Both the position numbers and the translations under genes were made by a program. Positions 48,802 through 56,988 of a stretch of 64,000 nt of DNA are shown piece by piece; within the stretch, counting starts at the first letter, position 1; each line of letters begins with the position of its first letter. Source of the stretch: an uncultured bacterium (lineage in GTDB: Bacteria > Actinomycetota > Coriobacteriia > Coriobacteriales > Coriobacteriaceae). A model generated the notes under the pieces. The model did no database searches, was not told the origin of the DNA, and worked only from the letters and a program-made list of their open reading frames with translations. The stretch is taken from the NCBI GenBank assembly GCA_905214525.1, contig CAJMMN010000001.1:62001-126000 (forward strand), written 5' to 3'.

Positions 48802-49548
48802 CTAGAACAGGAAGCCGATGGCGATGAGGGTGATACTGACGATGAGCACGGCGATGTCCAGGCCCTTGATGGGGTAGCGCTTGTACGAGCTGGCGCGCGT
48901 GCGCAGATAGAAGCCGCGCTGTTCTGCCGCCAAGGCTGTGGCATCGGTCTTGCCCACGCTCGAGATGAGCAGTGGCACGCACAGTGGCAGCATGAGCTTA
49001 AGCTTCTTGATGGGGTTCTTGGTGTCGTACTCGACGCCGCGTGCGGTCTGCGCCTCCATGATGGCGTTCATCTCCTGACCAAACACCGGCACAAAGCGCA
49101 GCGCCGTGGTAAAGGTGAAGGCATAGCGATACGGTACGTGCAGCACCTCGACGCAGGCGTTGGCAAGGTCGTTGAGCTTGGTCACCATGAGCATGAGGAT
49201 GAGTGGTAACGCCACACCCAGTAGGCGCAGACAGGCCTTCGATCCTGTGATGAGGCCCGTGTCGGTGATAAAGCCCCACACCACGTTGCCATCGCGCATA
49301 AAGGCCAGCTGGAGCACCAGCATGATAAGCGCGAGCGGGATCAGCAACTTGAGCAGCGAGAACAGACGGTCGACGACGCCGGCATAGGCACCCAGCGCAA
49401 GGGTGAGTGCCAAAAAGCCCAGCAGCGCCACGTAGGTGTCGGACAAGAAGATGCCGACGATGATGGCGGCGGCGAGGCCCAGTTTGACGACGGGATTCAG
49501 GCGATGCAGCAGCGTATCGCCCGGCATGTAGTCGATGACGTTAACCAC
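48802..49548 (-). CDS. ecfT: ECF transporter T component
   Basis: This 248-residue protein has about five membrane helices and the EcfT family pattern VIDYMPGDTLLHRLNPVVKLG at the start and TARGVEYDT near 165 and AAEQRGFYLRTRA near 205, whose Ala-Arg-Gly type motifs couple to the ATPases. The start is GTG 49548, overlapping the ATPase stop with AAGGAG ten bases upstream. With the fused ATPase and the S component it makes a complete ECF importer. It is the last gene of the operon. Confidence 0.93.
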   Translation of the reverse strand: MVNVIDYMPGDTLLHRLNPVVKLGLAAAIIVGIFLSDTYVALLGFLALTLALGAYAGVVDRLFSLLKLLIPLALIMLVLQLAFMRDGNVVWGFITDTGLITGSKACLRLLGVALPLILMLMVTKLNDLANACVEVLHVPYRYAFTFTTALRFVPVFGQEMNAIMEAQTARGVEYDTKNPIKKLKLMLPLCVPLLISSVGKTDATALAAEQRGFYLRTRASSYKRYPIKGLDIAVLIVSITLIAIGFLF

Positions 49549-51292
49549 GGTGGACCATCTCCTTGGTAATTCGAACGACATCGGTGACCTCGCTCACCTG
49601 CGCAAAAGCGGGAGAGACGGAAGATGCCAGACGGCGCGAGAGTTCAATAACCTGGGGAGGCTCCACGTAGGCACGCCGCATGAGATCGATGTTCGAGAAT
49701 AGCTCGTGCGTGCGGCCGCGGTCGAGGATGCGACCGTCGGCCATTACCACAATGCGCTCGGCAAAATCCGAGACGACTTCCATATCGTGGCAGACCATGA
49801 TAACGGCGCAACCACGCTCGGCCATGGTGCGCACTGTTTCCATGACGGTCATGCACTCGCGGTAATCAAGGCCGCTCGTGGGCTCGTCGAGCACGACGAT
49901 CTTGGGCTCAACCACTACGACGGAGGCAAGCGCCACCATTTGTCGCTGACCGCGCGAGAGCGAGAAGGGCGCCTCGTCGGCCGGCAAGCCAAAGCGGTCG
50001 ATGACGAGCTGGGCGCGACGCAGCGCCTCGGCACGGTCGATGCCGGTAAGCTCCAGGCCAAAGGCGACCTCGTCGAGCACGGTGTCCTTGCAGATCTGGC
50101 GGTCGGGGTTTTGGAAGAGGGTCGCGACCTCGCGAGCGATGCGGCTCGTGGGAACGGCTGCGGTATCCAGTCCCGTGACGCGCACGCTGCCCGAGGCGGG
50201 CTTAAGCAGGCCTGTGAGCAGTTTGGTGAGCGTGGTCTTGCCGGCGCCGTTTTGACCGACGATGCCCACGAGCTCGCCAGGATAGAGCGTCAGGCTAAGG
50301 TCGTGTACGGCGGCTCCGCCATTGGGATAGGCAAACTCAACATGGTCGAAGGTGAGTACGGGTTCGGCGTCCTTGGCATGAGGGCGCAACGACGGTGCAT
50401 GCGGGGAACCAGCGGGCGCCTGGGCTTCGATAGCCGCGCGTGCGGGGTCGACGATGCCCGAAATCAGGCGCTCGGCCTCATCGACATCCAAGCAAGGGGT
50501 GCCGCTTACCAGGCCATTGGTTTCGAGGCTATTGAAGATACGCGTGACGCGAGGGCAGTCGACGCCGATGGCACGGAGCTCGTCGGTATGCGCGAAGACC
50601 TCGTGCGGCTCGCCCTGTAGCGCGATTTCGCCATGATTGAGCACGAGCACGCGGCTGCAGTACTCCGAGAGCAGGGCGACCTTTTGCTCAACGACGACGA
50701 TGGTGATGCCGAGTGCACGGTTGGCCTCACGCAGGGTCTCGAAAACCAGCGTGGAGCTGGCGGGGTCGAGCGCCGCGGTGGGTTCGTCGAGCACGAGCAC
50801 ACGCGGACGCATGGCGAGGATGGCGGCGATGGCAACCTTTTGCTTTTGGCCGCCCGAAAGCGTGGCGATCTCGCGGTCGCGCAGGTCGCTGATGCCGACG
50901 GTCTCGAGCGTTTCGCTCACGCGCTGCTCGATCTGGTCGTGGGGAACGCCAAAGTTCTCGAGGCCAAAGAGCATCTCGTCCTCGACGACCGAGGCGACCA
51001 TCTGCGTGTCGATATCCTGCAGCACACTGCCGACGATTTGCGATACGTCGGTCAGCGAGACCTCGCAGGTGTCGTGGTCGTCAACCATGACGGACCCAAA
51101 GAACGTGCCGGTGTAGTGGTGGGGCACGGCACCCGACAGACAGGCGGCAAGCGTGGACTTACCGGCGCCCGAGGGCCCGATGATGCCGATGAAATCTCCC
51201 TTGTTCACGCTGAGCGAGATGTGGCTGAGCGCCTGCTCGGTCTGCGTGCCATAGGAGAACGAGACATCGTCGACGTTGATGATCGTTTCCAT
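49541..51292 (-). CDS. ECF transporter fused dual ATPase
   Basis: The 583-residue protein contains two ABC ATPase domains that in other bacteria are separate EcfA proteins. Domain one (1-250): Walker A GPSGAGKST, signature LSGGQKQKV, Walker B VLVLDEPTAALDP. Domain two (about 310-560): Walker A GQNGAGKTT, a non-standard signature LSRGQRQMVALA and Walker B IVVLDEPTSGLDY. A 60-residue linker rich in Ala and Pro joins them. It powers the EcfT/TrpP-like importer. Two short repeats separate its start from the S component gene upstream. Confidence 0.94.
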   Translation of the reverse strand: METIINVDDVSFSYGTQTEQALSHISLSVNKGDFIGIIGPSGAGKSTLAACLSGAVPHHYTGTFFGSVMVDDHDTCEVSLTDVSQIVGSVLQDIDTQMVASVVEDEMLFGLENFGVPHDQIEQRVSETLETVGISDLRDREIATLSGGQKQKVAIAAILAMRPRVLVLDEPTAALDPASSTLVFETLREANRALGITIVVVEQKVALLSEYCSRVLVLNHGEIALQGEPHEVFAHTDELRAIGVDCPRVTRIFNSLETNGLVSGTPCLDVDEAERLISGIVDPARAAIEAQAPAGSPHAPSLRPHAKDAEPVLTFDHVEFAYPNGGAAVHDLSLTLYPGELVGIVGQNGAGKTTLTKLLTGLLKPASGSVRVTGLDTAAVPTSRIAREVATLFQNPDRQICKDTVLDEVAFGLELTGIDRAEALRRAQLVIDRFGLPADEAPFSLSRGQRQMVALASVVVVEPKIVVLDEPTSGLDYRECMTVMETVRTMAERGCAVIMVCHDMEVVSDFAERIVVMADGRILDRGRTHELFSNIDLMRRAYVEPPQVIELSRRLASSVSPAFAQVSEVTDVVRITKEMVHRG

Positions 51293-51310
51293 GGATACCT
51301 TTCATAGTCA

Positions 51311-51354
51311 TTGGGGACGTTCTTTAATGACTGGTCGTTTAAGAACGTCCCCAA
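51311..51354. repeat. TTGGGGACGTTCTT inverted repeat
   Basis: TTGGGGACGTTCTT (51311-51324) pairs perfectly with AAGAACGTCCCCAA (51341-51354), with a 16-base loop. It lies between the S component and the ATPase genes, next to repeat copy D. Confidence 0.8.
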
Positions 51355-51397
51355 GAGCTAGTTGTTTGGGACAGTCTTTGTTGGTGGAGTGCGGAGA

Positions 51398-51498
51398 CGG
51401 CTTTACGAGGGGCCCCAGGTTGGCGCGAAAGAGGAGCGAAGCGTACTTGGGTACGCGAGCGACGAATGAACGCCAAGATGGGGTGGCTCGTAAAGCCG
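51398..51498 (-). repeat. Stop-codon-proximal covarying hairpin element, copy D
   Basis: Read on the minus strand, arm CGGCTTTACGAG (51498-51487) pairs perfectly with CTCGTAAAGCCG (51409-51398), followed inward by the 2-nt mismatch and the conserved core CGTCGCTCGCGTACCCAAGT. It starts about six bases after the S component stop. Unlike copies A-C it lacks the GTTACGCGG hairpin. Confidence 0.85.
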
Positions 51499-51504
51499 AG
51501 CGGG

Positions 51505-52077
51505 TTAATTGAGCCTAAGGGCCTTCTGGATGGGCAAGTAGAGGGCGCCGACCAGAATGGCGTTAAAGACGGCGGTCATGGCGACGACGGGCAACATGGC
51601 GGCGGCGAGCTCGCCGACCACGCCGAGCATGGCCATCTTGATGACCATGAAGATGACGCCGGAGACAAAGGTGGTCAGGAAAGTTGCGACAATGGCAATC
51701 GCGGGCTTGACCTGACCGTTCTTGCCGGCGGCGTTGACGATGCCGGCCATGAGCATGGCGGCGATGCCCTCAGCGGCAAAATCGACGAACGGCGAAGTAG
51801 TGGTGATCTGGATCACGGCAGCCGAGATGAGGCCAATGACGAGCGCCTGGCCGATGTTGGGGCGAACGACCAGAATGGTGAGGCAGAAGGCCGAGATGAT
51901 GAACTCGGGGCTGATCATGCCGCCCGAGATGCCCGAGATGGCCTTGCCGACGGTGAAGTTGAGGATGAAGCCTGCAGCGAGCAGGATGGCGAGCAGGACG
52001 AGAGCGCGGACGTCGAGTTTGCCGCGGTCGGCGGTCTGGACGGTGCGGGGCTGGGTGGCGGTGGTGTTCTGAGACAT
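51505..52077 (-). CDS. trpP: ECF transporter S component, probable tryptophan importer
   Basis: This 190-residue membrane protein with about five or six helices resembles TrpP-type S components (GGMISPEFIISAFCLTILVVRPNIGQALVIGLISAAVIQITTTSPFVDFAAEGIAAMLMAGI). S components capture the substrate and dock with EcfT and the ATPases. ATG 52077 follows AAAGGA; an upstream in-frame ATG at 52107 lacks a good site. The leader peptide with three successive Trp codons and the terminator just upstream indicate tryptophan as substrate. It starts an operon with the ATPase and T component, interrupted by repeats. Confidence 0.88.
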   Translation of the reverse strand: MSQNTTATQPRTVQTADRGKLDVRALVLLAILLAAGFILNFTVGKAISGISGGMISPEFIISAFCLTILVVRPNIGQALVIGLISAAVIQITTTSPFVDFAAEGIAAMLMAGIVNAAGKNGQVKPAIAIVATFLTTFVSGVIFMVIKMAMLGVVGELAAAMLPVVAMTAVFNAILVGALYLPIQKALRLN

Positions 52078-52154
52078 GGTGAAAATCCTTTCGGAAGGGG
52101 AGTGCAAGGGGAAAGCGGAGGCGCGTGATGCGAATGCGATCGGGCTCGAGATAG

Positions 52155-52185
52155 AAAAAGGCCCCCGGTCGAAACCGGAGGCCTT
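52155..52185 (-). terminator. Attenuator terminator upstream of the S component
   Basis: On the minus strand AAGGCCTCCGGT pairs with ACCGGGGGCCTT around TTCG (52158-52185) and leads into five T residues. It lies between the Trp leader peptide and the S component gene, so it is in position to end transcription when tryptophan is plentiful. Confidence 0.85.
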
Positions 52186-52221
52186 CCAATCACCTAGAGC
52201 GCAAAAACAGGCGTGAGGGAC

Positions 52222-52290
52222 TCACTGTCGACCGATCGTATTCGCATCACGCCACCACCAGTTGTTGAGAGACTTCATCGTGTTCTTCAT
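52222..52290 (-). CDS. Tryptophan leader peptide (attenuation)
   Basis: A 22-codon frame opens at ATG 52290, eight bases after AAAGGAG, and ends at TGA 52224-52222. Codons 11-13 are three consecutive tryptophans (NNWWWRD). An intrinsic terminator follows, then the S component gene. Candidate alternative pairings are GGCGTGA/TCACGCC directly downstream of the Trp codons, and CGGTCGA near the leader end with TCGACCG in the terminator. A 21-base stretch next to the Trp codons (52232-52252) is also complementary to 52123-52143 beyond the terminator. All of this fits transcription attenuation by ribosome stalling at Trp codons. Confidence 0.88.
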   Translation of the reverse strand: MKNTMKSLNNWWWRDANTIGRQ

Positions 52291-52383
52291 GTCGGTGGCT
52301 CCTTTCGTGATGCCATGGCGCGGTCGCACCTAGTTGCTGTTGCGCTGCACTATAGCACAGCGAAGTGTGTGCGGGGAAATCTT

Positions 52384-52414
52384 TTTTAAAAAGATTTCAG
52401 GCGGGTTTCCCGCC
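52384..52414 (-). terminator. Terminator 2 of the dipeptidase gene
   Basis: On the minus strand GGCGGG pairs with CCCGCC around AAA and leads into TGAAATCTTTTT. Confidence 0.75.
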
Positions 52415-52432
52415 GGTCAAAAGAGCAGGCTA

Positions 52433-52465
52433 AGCGGGCGTGGTAACTCATGTGCCCCGCCCGCT
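52433..52465 (-). terminator. Terminator 1 of the dipeptidase gene
   Basis: AGCGGGCG and CGCCCGCT pair across a 17-base loop, 12 bases after the dipeptidase stop, giving tandem terminators with the next hairpin. Confidence 0.65.
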
Positions 52466-52476
52466 CGGTTAAGACG

Positions 52477-54423
52477 TTACTCCTTATTGCGACGGTAGAG
52501 GAAGTAACCGCCCGCGGAGATGACGGCAACGCCAGCGATGGCGAATGCGGCCACCATGCGGACATCAAAGCGATCGCCAGTGGTGGGCAGGCCGCCCTTG
52601 GTGTTCGTCTTGTTAGTGGTTACCGTGGTCGTGGTGTCGGACTTGCCAGGCTTCTCAGGCTTGGCGGCCGGCTGCTCGGGCTTAGCGGGCTGCTCGGGCT
52701 TAGCGGGCTGCTCGGGAGTGCCAGGCTGCTCAGGTGTGCCAGGCTGATCCGGGGTGACCGGATCGGTGGCAAGAGCATCCTTGGCGTAGGTGATGGGCAC
52801 CTTGAGGCCGTTGGTCTCGGTGTTCAGGTCGCTCGGGGTGAAGGGCTGGTCGAAGTTCTCAGCCTTCAGATAGGCGCGCATCTCCTGGAGCAAGGCCTTG
52901 CACTTGACGTAGGTGTTCTCGGTGGCAGCATTGCCGGCCTTGTTTGCCAGGGCGGTACGGGCCTCGGTGCCCTCGGTGGCCTGCATGACCTCGTCGACTT
53001 CCAAGTTCTGCTCGACGAGCTCGTTCTGGAGGGCGTCGAGGTAGGTGCGGACGTTGACGCCGAGCAGCTCGGGATGCTCGAAGCAGAGGGAGCTGATGTC
53101 CATGAGGACGTAATTGATGGAGTTCTCGGGTTCTTCGTTGTTTACGATGTCCGTCTCTTTGCAGTGATCGTAGGAGACGGTCTGGTCGCTGAAATACGGG
53201 CTAACCTCGGTGAGCAGTGCGGAGTAGAAGGGGATGGCGACGGAGTACGCGGCACGGGAGAGCATTTCCCATTGGATGGTTGCGATCTCGGGATCGAGGC
53301 CATCGCGAATCTGGAAGAGGTTGATCTCGCTGTTGCTTTCGGTACCGATGGCGTAGGCGCCGTCGGTGTTGGCGTTGAGGCCCGGGGCCTTCTCGCCGCG
53401 GTTGCCAAACGCGCGGATCATCTCAAAGGTGTTCCAGTTGGATTTGCCAGGCTGGAAGAACAGGGGCTGTGCTTCGAAGGGCAGAGCGCCGGTCGTGGCG
53501 CGGGCGTTTTCGCGCGTGTCCTTTACGATCTTATAGTCGGTGCCCTCGGTGAGCGGCGCATCGAAGTAAGCGCGACCCTGGACATAACGTGTCCAAGAGT
53601 GCATGGCATTTTCGCTAATTTCCTCGCCGTAGGTCTGGGCAACGTCGAACTGGCCATCATCGAAGTACTTGGCGAAGCCCTTCTCCTTGGGCATAGATTC
53701 GATGCCCAAGGAGTGGAGGCAGTTCTCGGTGTCGTTGAGGTCAACCTTGTAGTTGAGGTTGCCGATGTTGGGGTTAAGCGAGGCGATGTCATCGGTGAGC
53801 TTCATGGCGATCCACTGATGGCCGGAAAGTGCGGCGAACAGCCAGGTCTCATTGTTGTCGGAGATGATAATCTGGTCGTTGCCGCAGGCGCCCTGGTCGT
53901 CGATGATCTTGCCGAGGAGCTCGACACCCTCACGTGCCGTGGCGCTTTCGCCCAAGATTACGCTGCCGTAGCTATATTCGCCAATGCCAGTATCGGTCAG
54001 GGGGTCCGCAGCCTTGGCGGCTGCATTCATGTAGGTGGTCAGCGTGGCGGAGCAGGAGACACCCTTCTCGTTGATGCCAGCCTCGGAGTAGGCATCCCAG
54101 CGCTCGTCCCACTGACTGGGGTGGTCACGCACATAGGTGTAGCGATACGAGGTCTTGGTCGAGGTATACACGAATGCAGACTCATCCGAGCTGTAGGTGT
54201 GACCAGGGCCAAACGAAGGCTCGATGCCAAAGTGCTTGAGGTAACGCTTGCGGTAGTCCTCAGCACGGCCGTAGTACGTATTACCGTCGGCCGTCAGCTT
54301 GTTGCCCATATAGACCTGCGTGCAGGCGAGCGCAGAGGTCGGCATGGACATGATGGTTGCAGCTCCAAAGGCGAGGCCTATGCCTAGCTTCTTGAGCGCG
54401 TTGACGGGGTGAGTTTTCCTCAT
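52477..54423 (-). CDS. Wall-anchored C69-family dipeptidase
   Basis: This 648-residue secreted enzyme has a signal peptide cleaved before C34 (SALACTQVYMG), which becomes the N-terminal nucleophile of the Ntn-type peptidase, as in C69 dipeptidases. A catalytic domain of about 480 residues follows, including the NGAGID-like segment EAGINEKGVSCSATLT and NDQIIISDNNETWLFAALSGHQW. Near 565-605 lie PEQPGTPEQPAKPEQP repeats, then an LPTTG sorting signal, a helix and a YRRNKE tail, so a sortase should attach it to the wall. It probably breaks down peptides outside the cell. GGGAGGG precedes ATG 54423. Confidence 0.94.
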   Translation of the reverse strand: MRKTHPVNALKKLGIGLAFGAATIMSMPTSALACTQVYMGNKLTADGNTYYGRAEDYRKRYLKHFGIEPSFGPGHTYSSDESAFVYTSTKTSYRYTYVRDHPSQWDERWDAYSEAGINEKGVSCSATLTTYMNAAAKAADPLTDTGIGEYSYGSVILGESATAREGVELLGKIIDDQGACGNDQIIISDNNETWLFAALSGHQWIAMKLTDDIASLNPNIGNLNYKVDLNDTENCLHSLGIESMPKEKGFAKYFDDGQFDVAQTYGEEISENAMHSWTRYVQGRAYFDAPLTEGTDYKIVKDTRENARATTGALPFEAQPLFFQPGKSNWNTFEMIRAFGNRGEKAPGLNANTDGAYAIGTESNSEINLFQIRDGLDPEIATIQWEMLSRAAYSVAIPFYSALLTEVSPYFSDQTVSYDHCKETDIVNNEEPENSINYVLMDISSLCFEHPELLGVNVRTYLDALQNELVEQNLEVDEVMQATEGTEARTALANKAGNAATENTYVKCKALLQEMRAYLKAENFDQPFTPSDLNTETNGLKVPITYAKDALATDPVTPDQPGTPEQPGTPEQPAKPEQPAKPEQPAAKPEKPGKSDTTTTVTTNKTNTKGGLPTTGDRFDVRMVAAFAIAGVAVISAGGYFLYRRNKE

Positions 54424-54442
54424 TTTCCCTCCCAGCGTGCGA

Positions 54443-54466
54443 AAGCCCTCTGTCGCCAGAGGGCTT
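54443..54466 (-). promoter_or_regulatory. 5' UTR hairpin of the dipeptidase gene
   Basis: AAGCCCTCTG pairs perfectly with CAGAGGGCTT around a four-base loop, 20 bases upstream of the start codon. It could stabilise the mRNA or tune translation. Confidence 0.6.
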
Positions 54467-54568
54467 CAGCCAATAAAGACACCCCATTAGCGTAACGAAC
54501 TGGAAACAATATTCATCTATGAAAGAAACTTACTCGATAAGCGTAATGAAATATGCGATGAGCGGTTA

Positions 54569-54597
54569 ATTATACTCGGTTTGTAGCTTTACTTAAA
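54569..54597 (-). promoter_or_regulatory. Promoter of the dipeptidase gene
   Basis: On the minus strand TTTAAG (54592-54597), a 17-base spacer and a consensus TATAAT (54569-54574) lie about 145 bases upstream of the start. The 54424-54729 gap is AT-rich and otherwise holds only this promoter, the 5' hairpin and the upstream terminator. Confidence 0.65.
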
Positions 54598-54658
54598 TAA
54601 AGGCACCCTGCAATTACTGTACCTGAATAAAGCATCTTGCACGGGGCGCAAAGAAAAT

Positions 54659-54693
54659 CCCCCGCTGTTTGGCAAATGCATAAACAGCAGGGG
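54659..54693 (-). terminator. Terminator of the lipid kinase unit
   Basis: On the minus strand CCCC(T)GCTGTTT pairs with AAACAGC(G)GGGG across an 11-base loop and leads into GATTTTCTTT. Confidence 0.75.
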
Positions 54694-54729
54694 AGACGAT
54701 AATTGGATGAATATCATACCAATGTGGAA

Positions 54730-54822
54730 TTACTTCTTCCGGCGGTGGATCACGTTGATCGCATAGCCGACGAGCATGGCCAAAACGATGATGATAAAGC
54801 CGAGCAGGGGATTGTCGTTCAT
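54730..54822 (-). CDS. 30-residue single-helix membrane peptide
   Basis: This small frame opens at ATG 54822, five bases after AGGAGG, and ends at TAA 54730. Residues 6-25 form a hydrophobic helix (LLGFIIIVLAMLVGYAINVI) followed by a basic end HRRKK, a single-pass pattern with the C-terminus inside. It begins nine bases after the stop of the lipid kinase gene and shares its terminator. The function is unknown; small helices like this often bind membrane enzymes. Confidence 0.7.
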   Translation of the reverse strand: MNDNPLLGFIIIVLAMLVGYAINVIHRRKK

Positions 54823-54831
54823 GGGGTCCTC

Positions 54832-55749
54832 CTATTTACCAAGCGGTGAGAATTCGTCGACGATGAGGTCGAGGCATTGCGGAAGCGCGCGGGCTCCAAA
54901 GACGCCCGAATTGCTGGAGATAATCTCGCCATCGAACTGCATGCCCAGCGACGGGGTGCAGGTGATCTTGGCTTCCTTGGTCTGGATGATCTTGAACTGC
55001 GGGCGCCCGAGTACCTTGCCGGCGGGGTCAAGCGCAGCGGTGATCACAGTAGGCAGCAGCTGCACGGTGCGCACGGGTTCTATGACCGCAATGTCGACCA
55101 TGCCATCGTTCATGCGGCAGTCGGGGAACAGGTTGATGTCGTTTTGGATGACCGAGGTGTTGCCGGCCATGCAGCAGATGCCGTCGAGCTCCTCGACAAT
55201 GCCGTCATGCTCAATCGTAAAGTGCGCCACCGTGGGGTTGGGCGTGGCGAGAGCGGAGAGGAAGTAGGCGATCTCGCCGATGTCGTTTTTGGTGGGAGCG
55301 GCCTTCATCATGATCTCGGCGTCGAAGCCCGAGCCGGCGATGATGATAAAGCCGTGGCGCTTCTCGTTGCCGTTCTCGTCGAGCCAAAAGAGCTCGCCCA
55401 TGTCCACTTTGACCGTGCGACCGGCGCGGCAAGCCTTGGCAAGCGCCGCCGCCTCAGGGGCATTACCGATGTTGTTAAAGAACAGGCAGGCTGTGCCGGA
55501 GGGGAAGACGAGCGTGGGGACGCCGCATCCGCGCATTTGGTCGAGTACGTTGGAGACGGTGCCGTCGCCGCCCGAAATCACCACGCGATCAAACTCGCGC
55601 ACGTCTGCCACGGCGTCTTCGGGTTCCATGCCATCGCCGATAAAACGCATCACGACCTCGTCGCCGCCCTGCGCGAGGGCGTGCGTGAATGCGTAGATTT
55701 CATCTGAGCTGGGGCCCGATGCCGGGTTGTGGATGATAAGGCAGCGCAT
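54832..55749 (-). CDS. Diacylglycerol kinase-family lipid kinase
   Basis: This 305-residue protein has the DAGK catalytic start CLIIHNPASGPSSDEI and the ATP-binding motif VVISGGDGTVSNVLDQM near residue 58, with PSGTACLFFNNIGN and the beta-rich C-terminal domain. The family (DgkB/YegS/BmrU) phosphorylates diacylglycerol or other lipids to feed phospholipid and wall-polymer turnover. The exact lipid is not clear; it is more like soluble DgkB than the small integral DgkA. Its stop is followed by the 30-residue membrane peptide. Confidence 0.9.
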   Translation of the reverse strand: MRCLIIHNPASGPSSDEIYAFTHALAQGGDEVVMRFIGDGMEPEDAVADVREFDRVVISGGDGTVSNVLDQMRGCGVPTLVFPSGTACLFFNNIGNAPEAAALAKACRAGRTVKVDMGELFWLDENGNEKRHGFIIIAGSGFDAEIMMKAAPTKNDIGEIAYFLSALATPNPTVAHFTIEHDGIVEELDGICCMAGNTSVIQNDINLFPDCRMNDGMVDIAVIEPVRTVQLLPTVITAALDPAGKVLGRPQFKIIQTKEAKITCTPSLGMQFDGEIISSNSGVFGARALPQCLDLIVDEFSPLGK

Positions 55750-55847
55750 ACTTACGTTCCCGTTCTGTGACTAACCGAGTATAGTTGTAAGGCAATGCCG
55801 ATATCCTACCCGTGTTTTTCGGGCCTAACCTTATTCGATGGGTTGAT

Positions 55848-56981
55848 ATGTACATTTCCACACATCAGGCTCTACTCGACTTTTGTCAGCGCGCCCGTGA
55901 GTTTGACGCGATTGCCGTCGATACCGAGTTTTTGCGCGAGCGCACGTTCCATCCGCGCCTGTGCCTGGTCCAGATTGCCACTCCTGCCGAGAGCGTCGCG
56001 GTTGATCCGCTGGTGATCGACGACCTGTCTCCCTTGGCCGAACTCATGGCCGACGAGAGCGTGACCAAGGTGTTCCATGCTTGCTCGCAGGACATGGAAG
56101 TTATGCTTCATACCGTAGGCGTGTTGCCGCGTCCGATTTTTGACACGCAGGTGGCCGCCGCCTTTTTAGGCGAGCGCCAGCAGATTTCCTACGGCGCGCT
56201 CGTGCAGACGTTTTGCGGCGTCTCGCTGCCCAAGACTGAGTCGCTGACCGACTGGTCGCGTCGCCCGCTGACCGATAAGCAGATTGAGTACGCGATCGAT
56301 GACGTCAAGTACCTGATCGTCGCCTATACCGAGATGATGAGCCGTCTGCGCGAGCTGGGCCGCGTGGACTGGGTACTCGACGAGTTGCGCCCGCTGGCTG
56401 ACGAGTCGCACTATCGCGCCGATCGCCACGAGGCGTTCCGCAAGGTCAAGCGCATCAATTCGTGCAGCCGTCACCAGCTGGGTATCGCGCGCGAGCTCGC
56501 CGCCTGGCGCGAGGACCGCGCCGAGCGCCGTAACATCCCGCGCAAGTGGGTCATGTCCGACGACACGCTGCTTGCGCTCGTTAAGCGCAATCCCGTCCGC
56601 GTTGAGGAGTTCCGTAGCATTCGCGGTACCGACCAGCTGGGGGAGCGCGACGTGGACGGTGCGCTCATGGCCATCAAGCGCGGCGCGAGCTGCCCGCACG
56701 ATCGCCTGCCGCTCATGGTGCGCGGACACCGTCAGATCTCGCCGGAGCTGGAGAGCGTGACGGACCTGATGTATGCGCTCATCCGCCTGGTTGCCGAGCG
56801 CTCGGGGGTGGCGACCTCGGTCATTGCCTCGCGCGATGACCTGGCCGATTACATAGAGCATCCTGAGCAAAGCCCCCTGCGCGAAGGCTGGCGTTTTGAG
56901 CTTGTGGGTTCGCGCCTGGACGATCTGCTTTCCGGCAATATGGGGCTCACCGTGAAGGACGGAAAGATTGAGTTGTTATAG
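55848..56981 (+). CDS. rnd: Ribonuclease D
   Basis: This 377-residue 3'-5' exoribonuclease trims tRNA 3' ends. DEDD residues are D25 and E27 in AIAVDTEFLRER, D82 in FHACSQDMEVM, and the late motif YAIDDVKYLIVAY with Tyr and Asp. An HRDC domain (about 205-285, ELAAWREDRAERRNIPRKWVMSDDTLLALV) follows. ATG 55848 is preferred because MYISTHQALLDF is the family start, although the ribosome binding site is weak. Repeat copy C begins seven bases after its stop. Confidence 0.93.
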   Translation: MYISTHQALLDFCQRAREFDAIAVDTEFLRERTFHPRLCLVQIATPAESVAVDPLVIDDLSPLAELMADESVTKVFHACSQDMEVMLHTVGVLPRPIFDTQVAAAFLGERQQISYGALVQTFCGVSLPKTESLTDWSRRPLTDKQIEYAIDDVKYLIVAYTEMMSRLRELGRVDWVLDELRPLADESHYRADRHEAFRKVKRINSCSRHQLGIARELAAWREDRAERRNIPRKWVMSDDTLLALVKRNPVRVEEFRSIRGTDQLGERDVDGALMAIKRGASCPHDRLPLMVRGHRQISPELESVTDLMYALIRLVAERSGVATSVIASRDDLADYIEHPEQSPLREGWRFELVGSRLDDLLSGNMGLTVKDGKIELL

Positions 56982-56988
56982 GTATATA

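Noticed and set aside
52640..52745. Short tandem repeats that resemble a CRISPR-like array
   Set aside because: They encode the PEQP repeats before the LPTTG signal of the dipeptidase, in frame, with no spacers.
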